DNA from: Lepisosteus oculatus
Lineage: Eukaryota; Chordata; Actinopteri; Semionotiformes; Lepisosteidae
Assembly (NCBI RefSeq): GCF_040954835.1
Contig: NC_090699.1
Span: forward strand, 14,191,817 to 14,255,816
DNA length: 64,000 bases
Direction of reading: 5' to 3'
Part shown: positions 55,572 to 64,000 of the stretch, one piece after another
Layout: each line of letters begins with the position of its first letter
How positions within the stretch are numbered: position 1 is the stretch's first letter
Notes under the pieces: generated by a model
Databases searched by the model: none
What the model saw: the letters and a program-made list of their open reading frames with translations, nothing else
What the model was told of the DNA's origin: nothing
Program-made: the position numbers and the translations under genes

Positions 55572-58500
55572 CTAGGAGGCAGTAACAGCAGAGGTCACCG
55601 TGGCCCTCCCCTGAGCAGGAAGTGACATCACAGCGGTCTGGAACTCCTGTGGATAACGCTGGGCGACGTCTCTGAGCAACAGAAGCAAAGTGTTCTGGAT
55701 ATCTGAAACAGAGAACAACAGCCAATATAGACACCCTGACAGAACACTGCATTACAAAAGCAAAGGGCATCAGATTGTCACAGCCTTTTCACATCTCTGC
55801 TCATTCTCTTTCAGACATAAAGCAGACAATAAATAATGATGAAATGAAGACAAAGTAATACCCACTACAACATTCTTGGATAAACCAAAAAAATCCATGC
55901 AGATTTAACTATTGTTGTACTTAAGAAATATTACTACAGTACAGTAATGCAAGTATTGTTTCCTGTGATCCACACAATAACAAAGAAAATATCCCTCAAA
56001 TGTCCACTAATGTTTAAAAGTGCTCCGCACTCCTGACGAGCACACCGTGACGTCCTGTCACCGGTGAACAGTCGAGCCACCACGCTCCTGACGAGCACAC
56101 AGTGACGTCCTGTCACCGGTGAACAGTCAAGCCACCGCGCTCCTGACGAGCACACAGTGACGTCCTGTCACCGGTGAACAGTCAAGCCACCGCGCTCCTG
56201 ACGAGCACACAGTGACGTCCTGTCACCGGTGAACAGTCAAGCCAACACACTCCTGACGAGCACACAGTGACGTCCTGTCACCGGTGAACAGTCAAGCCAC
56301 CGCGCTCCTGACGAGCACACAGTGACGTCCTGTCACCAGTGAACAGTCAAGCCAACACGCTCCTGACGAGCACACAGTGACGTCCTGTCACGGGTGAACA
56401 GTCAAGCCAACACACTCCTGACGAGCACACAGTGACGTCCTGTCACGGGTGAACAGTCAAGCCAGCACACTCCTGACGAGCACACAGTGACGTCCTGTCA
56501 CCGGTGAACAGTCAAGCCACCGCGCTCCTGACGAGCACACAGTGACGTCCTGTCACCAGTGAACAGTCAAGCCACCACGCTCCTGACGAGCACACAGTGA
56601 CGTCCTGTCACCAGTGAACAGTCAAGCCACCGCGCTCCTGACGAGCACACGGTGACGTCCTGTCATGGGTGAACAGTCAAGCCACCGCGCTCCTGACGAG
56701 CACACAGTGACGTCCTGTCATGGGTGAACAGTCAAGCCACCGCGCTCCTGACGAGCACACAGTGACGTCCTGTCACCAGTGAACAGTCAAGCCAACACAC
56801 TCCTGACGAGCACACAGTGACGTCCTGTCACCAGTGAACAGTCAAGCCAACACACTCCTGACGAGCACACAGTGACGTCCTGTCACGGGTGAACAGTCAA
56901 GCCAACACACTCCTGACGAGCACACAGTGACGTCCTGTCACCGGTGAACAGTCAAGCCACCGCGCTCCTGACGAGCACACAGTGACGTCCTGTCACCAGT
57001 GAACAGTCAAGCCACCGCGCTCCTGACGAGCACACAGTGACGTCCTGTCACCGGTGAACAGTCAAGCCACCACACTCCTGACGAGCACACAGTGAAGTCC
57101 TGTCACCAGTGAACAGTCAAGCCAACACACTCCTGACGAGCACACAGTGACGTCCTGTCACCGGTGAACAGTCAAGCCAACACACTCCTGACGAGCACAC
57201 AGTGACGTCCTGTCACCCGTGAACAGTCAAGCCAACACACTCCTGACGAGCACACAGTGACGTCCTGTCACCCGTGAACAGTCAAGCCAACACACTCCTG
57301 ACGAGCACACAGTGACGTCCTGTCACTGGTGAACAGTCGAGCCACCGCGCTCCTGACGAGCACACCGTGACACAGTGGGTTAAACAGCTCAAGAACCTGA
57401 AACGGTGAATTGCAGTACGACAGTACAGCACAGATGACAGACACAGACACACACAGAGTGACAGACAACAACAGATGACGCCTCACCAGGCTTGAGTTCT
57501 TTGGTTCCCAGGACCTGACTGACTGCAGACACCACTGGCTTCAGGTGTCCCACAACCTGCACAACACAGCACAGGAGAACACTTACTCAGGCTGTACACT
57601 GCTACATCACTCTGGGAGGTGTTTTTATGGTTAGTGTAATTATTTCAGTATTTCTGGCTATTAAAGAAACATCCAAAAAGGGCGTCAATTTTCAGGCATT
57701 TATGATTTTCAAAACATAACTAAACCGGTAATGACGTCAATAGACCGTTCAGTAGCACGTTCATAGAGAACTGCACTTCATACAGGCGATTTCAGCTTCT
57801 ATGTCCATTATGGCTTCGACTCAATTTTTGTTTCACAAAATCACTAACTTCACTCCCTCCCCATTTGATGCCTGGTGTTTGTGCACTGGAAGTATTCTCT
57901 CCCAGCGTCAGTAGCACTGAAGTCATTTGGCCTGTTTTCACCACAGGCTGTGCTGGCTGTGATTCTGCCCCCTGTGTTGCTGCTCCCTGGCTTGTATTGG
58001 CACTGTAACGTCAGCACGGAGAGAGGAGGCCTGTACTAGCAACCCGCCCGTACGGCACTGTGCTCAGAAAATACCTTTGATAAACTCCAGCAATCCTGCC
58101 ATTTAGAGACCCAGAACTTTAATCCAACTCAAAATCCGAGAAGGAATGAGACCGAACTCCTTATTTTGGAATGAATTATTTTCTCCTGTCCCACTGTGAT
58201 GACACCTTTTCTGTTGTCTTGGGCTCTTTCTCTTCCAGTGTGGACCCCGCTAAACAGTGACAGTCCAGACTGGACACTGCTGTCCCAAGAAGTTTCTTTT
58301 ATCCCCCAGATGGACGCCACTGTGCAAAGCACTGTGCTTTTAGACTTTTTTTAAGATCACTTTATTGGCCATATACAATTTCTTGCACTAGGAATGTGTC
58401 TTTTTCCAGACCCCAGCTTGTTCTCCATGAGAGACACAGACAGGGAGAGAAGCTGGGGGTCAGAGCGCAGGGTCAGCCATTTATACAGCACCCCTGGAGC

Positions 58501-61500
58501 AGCTGGGGTGAAGGGCCTCGCTCAGGGGCCCAGTGGCGTAGGATTCCTCTGCCGGCTGTGGGATTTGAACCGGCAACCTTCCAGCCACAGGCGCAGATCC
58601 TGAGCCACAGAGCCACCACACCACACTTCTGCTTTTGCTTTTTCCCTGTTTCCTCCCTCTGACCTGACACTGGGACCTCAAACGGTTACACTGCTACCCT
58701 GTGCTGAAGTGCTCTCTTCCTATGCCCACTTGTCCTTCAGAGCTGGAGAGGGTTTCTGGGGTCTTCACTGCCCTCTCCAGCGCTACCGCCGCACCACTGG
58801 TGACTGATCTCTGCTGGGGTGACAGGGGCGGACACACTTGTCTGGGATGAACACAGCGGCCTCCGCTCACAGTGTCACTGCGTTACCATACGTGGTGTGG
58901 TGGCTCTGTGGCTCAGGATCTGCACCTGTGGCTGGAAGGCTGCCGGTTCGAATCCCACTCCATTGGGCCCCTGAGCGAGGCCCTTCAGCCCCGCTGCTCC
59001 AGGGGTGCTGTATAAATGGCTGACCCTGCGCTCTGACCCCCAGCTTCTCTCCCTGTCTGTGTGTCTCATGGAGAGCAAGCTGGGGTCTGAGAAAAGAATT
59101 GTATACATTTTGGAGAAATTGTATATGTATTTGTATGTGGCCAATAAAGTGAGCTCATACATGCGTCCATCACAGGCTGGGGCCCCGAAACCCACGGAGC
59201 GGTCGAGGCCGGCCCCCGAGCTCGGGTTGACGTGCCCCGTTCCCTGCCGTCTCACCAGCGGCTGTGTGTGGGTGTAGAGGAAGGCCAGGCAGCTGAACAC
59301 GGTGCTGTTCTCCTCCAGGTCCTCCTTCAGGGGGAGACATGACAGCACGGCAGGGAGCACCTGAGACAGCAGACAGGGGACAGAGAAGAGGGACAGGTTC
59401 TTGATCATCGGAAATGTACATCTGACAAAAGAGCTGCAAAATATTACCTCCACAAAAAGAGACACTTCACAGCGACAAGCAACAGTTTCATCATTCTTGA
59501 CACTCCTGACAGAGGGCAGAGTTTAGCAGTCCATGTATGTAGTACAAACCATTTTCTTTTGTATGTAATAATATTCCTTACGCTTATATTTCTGGACACT
59601 CCACTCACAAGCTCTTTGCAGGTAATGGGGATCCCCTCCACCACCACCAGTGTGCAGCCCCTCCTGGATGATGCACCAGTCTGCTCACACACACCAGCTC
59701 TCAGTGGGGAGGAGAGCAGAGTGATGAGGCCAGTTCAGAGAGGGGGGTTATCAGGAGGCCATGACTGGTAAAGGCCAGGAGGAAATTTGGGCAGCATGCT
59801 GGGGTAACACCCCTACTCTCTTCGAGAAACACCCTGGGGTTTTTACTGACCACAGAGAGTCAGGACCTCAGGGTTTACGTCTCATCACATTGCTGGGAGA
59901 TGAATCCACAATGTGTCCGGAAGTGGAGGACGAGGATGGGATTTAGCATGAACGTGCTTCAGCCCCGGAGGGGGAGAGAGGCAGATCACATGCGCACTCA
60001 CCTGCTCCAGCGGGACGCACTCGGTGTTGGCCAGGATCATGCGGCTCAGCGCGGCACACAGGTTGTCGATCACCCTGCGGTCAGACTCCCGGGACAGCAG
60101 GGAGGAGAACAGCGCCAGCATGGCGGGGTAGTCTCTGAGACAGGGAGTCAAGGCAACGACGGAGACGGGAGAGGAGGGGGCAAAGGGCACCGCAGAGTCC
60201 GCAAAAACATCCCGCTCCTTCCAGACGGCATCCTGCAGGCCTGCGCTAATGTGTGCTCAGTGTGCAGACAGCAGGCAGGATACTGTGAGAGGGCAGGCCC
60301 GCAGGCCTGAGCTAGCGCCCCCACCCTGAGCACAGTGGAACTGCACCTCTCCCACTCACACTCCCTACAGCTCAGTGTGCAGACAGCAGGCAGGATACTG
60401 TGAGAGGGCAGGCCTGAGCTAGCGCCCCCTTCCTGAGCACAGTGGAACTGCACCTCTCCCACTCACACTCCCTACAGCTCAGTGTGCAGACAGCAGGCAG
60501 GATACTGTGAGAGGGCAGGCCTGAGCTAGCGCCCCCACCCTGAGCACAGTGGAACTGCACCTCTCCCACTCACACTCCCTACAGCTCAGTGTGCAGACAG
60601 CAGGCAGGATACTGTGAGAGGGCAGGCCTGACCTAGCGCCCCCTTCCTGAGCACAGTGGAACTGCACCTCTCCCACTCACACTCCCTACAGCTCAGTGTG
60701 CAGACAGCAGGCAGGATACTGTGAGAGGGCAGGCCTGAGCTAGCGCCCCCACCCTGAGCACAGTGGAACTGCACCTCTCCCACTCACACTCCCTACAGCT
60801 CAGTGTGCAGACAGCAGGCAGGATACTGTGAGAGGGCAGGCCTGACCTAGCGCCCCCTTCCTGAGCACAGTGGAACTGCACCTCTCCCACTCACACTCCC
60901 TACAGCTCAGTGTGCAGACAGCAGGCAGGATGTGAGAGGGCAGGCCTGACCTAGCGCCCCCTTCCTGAGCACAGTGGAACAGCACCTCTCCCACTCACAC
61001 TCCCTACAGCTCAGTGTGCAGACAGCAGGCAGGATACTGTGAGAGGGCAGGCCTGACCTAGCGCCCCCTTCCTGAGCACAGTGGAACTGCACCTCTCCCA
61101 CTCACACTCCCTACAGCTCAGTGTGCAGACAGCAGGCAGGATGTGAGAGGGCAGGCCTGAGCTAGCGCCCCCTTCCTGAGCACAGTGGAACTGCACCTCT
61201 CCCACTCACACTCCCTACAGCTCAGTGTGCAGACAGCAGGCAGGATACTGTGAGAGGGCAGGCCTGAGCTAGCGCCCCCACCCTGAGCACAGTGGAACTG
61301 CACCTCTCCCACTCACACTCCCTACAGCTCAGTGTGCAGACAGCAGGCAGGATACTGTGAGAGGGCAGGCCTGACCTAGCGCCCCCTTCCTGAGCACAGT
61401 GGAACAGCACCTCTCCCACTCACACTCCCTACAGCTCAGTGTGCAGACAGCAGGCAGGATACTGTGAGAGGGCAGGCCTGACCTAGCGCCCCCTTCCTGA

Positions 61501-63554
61501 GCACAGTGGAACTGCACCTCTCCCACTCACACTCCCTACAGCTCAGTGTGCAGACAGCAGGCAGGATGTGAGAGGGCAGGCCTGACCTAGCACCCCCTTC
61601 CTGAGCACAGTGGAACTGCACCTCTCCCACTCACACTCCCTACAGCTCAGTGTGCAGACAGCAGGCAGGATACTGTGAGAGGGCAGGCCTGAGCTAGCGC
61701 CCCCACCCTGAGCACAGTGGAACTGCACCTCTCCCACTCACACTCCCTACAGCTCAGTGTGCAGACAGCAGGCAGGATACTGTGAGAGGGCAGGCCCGCA
61801 GGCCTGAGCTAGCGCCCCCACTCCAAACACACTGTTGCTCCGCACCTCGGCATCGCTGTCCCTCACGCCGCCCACCAGCACTGGCAGCAGTCGACTGGCC
61901 AGCTGGACGGCGACGGGCGCGCCACCCGACACCCCCCCGAGTGCCTGCAGGATCTCGGCCAGCGTGCCCAGAGAGAAGGAGCGGTCAGCCACCGTGCAGG
62001 AGGGCTTCTGCCAGGGAGAGACAGAGGGCAGGGGAGGTGTGAACACACTCACCCCAACTGCGCAACACAGCACACTAACACGAGCTTGTGAATACAACAT
62101 GTGTGCCAAGAGTGTTCTTTCAGACAGACAACAGAGTAACAGAGTGTGTGCGATAGTGTGACAGAGTGAAACAGAGCATGTGTGAGTGTGATACAGTGTG
62201 TAAGAGTGGGAGTGTGATACAGTGTGTTAGTTTGATAGTGTCTAAGATTGTGTGAAACTGTGCGTTATACAGTAACAGTGTGTGATGCAGTGTGTGCGTC
62301 TGACAGACTCACAGTCTTGTTGATCAGCAGGGGCAGCAGCTCGTTCAGGTAGGGGGAGAAGGTCTCTCCTGGCACAGCGGCTGCGAGGAGGGGAATACCC
62401 TCGCCAGCGAACTCCTGCAGCATGGCGTCATACTCTGCCTGGAACACAGGGCGGCAGCACAGCGCAGTCAGCAGCCCCCCGCCCAGGTCAACGCGTGACT
62501 CAGGGCATTACTGGCCTGTCTGGACCAGCCGGGGATCACCAGGGTCTACAGTGCAAAGTGTAGACCTCACACTGAAGCTCACAACACACAGGTTCGGTCT
62601 GGCCAGCATAGCACACAAACACACTGCAGCCTCGGAAAGAGTTTAAAGAAGATCAATAGGCATGATTCCTGGTTCCCGTCAGGAGATCGTAATATACCCT
62701 GAGAAACATCCATCCATTCATTTTCTATCTATTTCTCCCAATACAGGATCACAGGGGAGATGGAGTCTATCCCAGCAAGCACTGGGTGCAAGGCAGGGTA
62801 CAGCCTAAAGGGGACGCCCGTCCAGCACACAGCAGAGACACACACACACACACACACCAGGCCCAGTTCTCCCAGAAGCCAATCAACCGGTAGTATGTCT
62901 CTGGATTGTGGGAGAAAACTGGTTCACCCAGAGGAAATCACATGAACACAGGGAGAACATGCAGACTCCACACAGACAGCACCGCTGGAACTGAACCCAG
63001 GGCCCAGGGCTGTGAGGAGGCAATGGTCACCCCTGAGCTGCTGTGCTGCCAGTCTCCCAGGTCAAAGGAGATGAATCTCCTCAGTCTACGGAGAGGCAGG
63101 GGGAGAAACCAGTTCCAAGTATTGCTAAAACAGTATAAAACAGAGACGGCCCAGTGGCTGACTCTTCTTCTCGTGGCCAAGTCCTGAAGAACCTCAAGCA
63201 CTTCAACAGCAGCTCCTTCCCACTGCCAGAGCTCCTCCAGACTCCCACTACAGCACTCTCCTCCAGTCATGAAACACCTTAAGCCGACACCTGTCCTCGT
63301 CTGTGCTTCAGCGTGGCAGGGGACTCGTCTATGAGCGTCCTCCGTTGCTCAGAAGACAAAGCACGTGGCTCCACAGCAAAGAGAACACTCCCAGCAGACA
63401 GCACTCCAGGATCACAGGGACACAGGCAGACAGGGAGAGGAACTGAGGGAGCCACTGCTGCTAGCAGAGCCTTCTACTGACAGAGAGACAGAGACAAACT
63501 CCATACCTGCTGCTCGTCATCATCTCCATCATCTCCTGCATCCTGACAAGCTGT
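55572..63554 (-). CDS. ipo4: IPO4, importin-4 (HEAT-repeat nuclear import receptor), C-terminal part (runs off right edge)
   Basis: Seven coding exons on the minus strand: 63554-63507, 62438-62313, 62007-61781, 60134-60002, 59360-59256, 57556-57487, 55702-55572. Phases join and the last ends in TAG. Importin-4 is a Ran-dependent karyopherin-beta that carries histones, ribosomal proteins and other cargo into the nucleus. The first exon seen encodes the acidic TACQDAGDDGDDDEQQ loop typical of the family. The next exons encode C-terminal HEAT repeats: EYDAMLQEFAGEGIPLLAAA, CTVADRSFSLGTLAEILQAL, DAEVRSNSVFGVGALAQACG, DRRVIDNLCAALSRMI, LPLKEDLEENSTVFSCLAFL, and NTLLLLLRDVAQRYPQEFQ near the end. 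The 61781 donor (CACA|GTATCC) is weak and is copied 14 times in the following array. The gene converges on the unknown gene, as IPO4 converges on REC8 in human. Confidence 0.92.
56025..57370. repeat. 55-60 bp minisatellite in IPO4 intron
   Basis: About 24 units of CTCCTGACGAGCACACAGTG, ACGTCCTGTCACCGGTGAAC and AGTCAAGCCA, with CCGG/CCAG/CGGG variants. It ends about 120 bases before the exon at 57487. Confidence 0.95.
58340..58640 (-). mobile_element. tRNA-derived SINE, minus orientation, in IPO4 intron
   Basis: Reverse of the element at 58890: CCAGCTTGTTCTCCATGAGA, GCACCCCTGGAGCAGCTGGG, GGGATTTGAACCGGC (inverted B box), and CAGATCCTGAGCCACAGAGC. Confidence 0.88.
58890..59165 (+). mobile_element. 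tRNA-derived SINE, plus orientation, in IPO4 intron
   Basis: TGGCTCTGTGGCTCAGGATC head, CCGGTTCGAATCCC B box, CTGCTCCAGGGGTGCTGTAT, GAGAGCAAGCTGGGGTCTGA and tail CCAATAAAGTG. It faces away from the copy at 58340. Confidence 0.9.
60238..61800 (-). repeat. 107-bp array copying the IPO4 donor at 61781
   Basis: Fourteen extra copies of exon end plus donor (minus strand GGGGGCGCTAGCTCAGGCCT, CCTCTCACA|GTATCC) plus intron start. Eleven keep the GT; three (near 60927, 61139, 61565) have a 3-base deletion that removes it. The true exon and the farthest copy share CCCGCAGG, which the middle copies lack. Confidence 0.96.
62720..63030 (-). mobile_element. tRNA-derived (DANA-like) SINE, minus orientation, IPO4 intron
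   Basis: Reverse landmarks: GGATCACAGGGGAGATGGAG and CCCGTCCAGCACAC (tail), GTATGTCTCTGGATTGTGGG, AGGGAGAACATGCAGACTCC, CACCGCTGGAACTGAACCCA. Region 63031-63506 shows no supported exon. Confidence 0.85.
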
Positions 63555-63559
63555 CTGCA

Positions 63560-64000
63560 ATAGAGAGAGAGGGGTTCATACAGACACACTGACTGACTGG
63601 ACACTCCAGTACATTAACACTGCACTGAGAGAGAGGGGTTCATACAGACACACTGACTGACTGGACACTCCAGTACATTAACACTGCACTGAGAGAGAGG
63701 GGTTCATACAGACACACTGACTGACTGGACACTCCAGTACATTAACACTGCACTGAGAGAGAGAGGGGTTCATACAGACACACTGACTGACTGGACACTC
63801 CAGTACATTAACACTGCACTGAGAGAGAGGGGTTCATACAGACACACTGACTGGACACTCCAGTACATTAACACTGCACTGAGAGAGAGGGGTTCATACA
63901 GACACACTGACTGGACACTCCAGTACATTAACACTGCACTGCGAGAGAGGGGTTCATACAGACACACTGACTGACTGGACACTCCAGTACATTAACACTG
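63560..64000 (-). repeat. main 60/64-bp satellite, IPO4 intron, continues past the window
   Basis: About seven units in the acceptor-like orientation for IPO4. The first (TGTATGAACCCC, CTCTCTCTATTGCAG) is the acceptor of the exon at 63554. Confidence 0.97.

Noticed and set aside
58900-58955. tRNA gene
   Set aside because: The A/B-box-like sequence belongs to a SINE with a long non-tRNA body and tail; no full cloverleaf.

Overview
The window is vertebrate nuclear DNA, most probably from a ray-finned fish. It carries split genes with GT-AG introns, DANA-like tRNA-derived SINEs of the kind common in fish, an APE-type LINE, and a gene neighbourhood matching human 14q12 (PSME2, RNF31, REC8, IPO4). 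The species cannot be named from sequence alone. By my tally, half or more of the 64 kb is tandem minisatellite DNA, almost all of it in introns.

Layout. The 5' part of RNF31 (HOIP, the catalytic LUBAC E3) runs on the minus strand from 6019 off the left edge. It is head-to-head with PSME2 (PA28-beta proteasome activator), which is complete on the plus strand at 9277-19618. A 3.3 kb shared upstream region holds two interferon-response-type motifs. REC8 (meiotic kleisin of cohesin) is complete on the plus strand at 22222-44583, with 18 coding exons. A small three-exon gene that I do not recognise follows at 48152-52629. The 3' part of IPO4 (importin-4) lies on the minus strand at 55572-63554 and continues past the right edge. 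Two themes join the genes: interferon-linked protein handling (RNF31, PSME2), and a conserved syntenic block in which the RNF31-PSME2 pair is flipped relative to REC8 when compared with the human order.

Repeats. About 40 minisatellites lie in introns, most starting within about 50 bases of a splice site. Five copied part of an exon with its splice site: an RNF31 acceptor, REC8 exon 5 donor, REC8 exon 16 acceptor, the unknown gene's exon 1 donor and an IPO4 donor. Each gives a row of decoy splice sites. The dominant 60/64-bp satellite contains, on one strand, a branch-point-like TATTAAC or TATGAAC, a C/T tract and CAG. The same block forms the 3' end of nine introns spread over all five genes, and one 84-bp REC8 intron is essentially a single unit. 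I regard this intron-end element, together with splice-junction-seeded minisatellites, as the most unusual content here.

Other elements: a 5'-truncated LINE in a REC8 intron (33390-36435, antisense) and a shorter relative upstream of RNF31, several SINEs including an inverted pair in an IPO4 intron, and a long array grown from a SINE tail (53440-54965).
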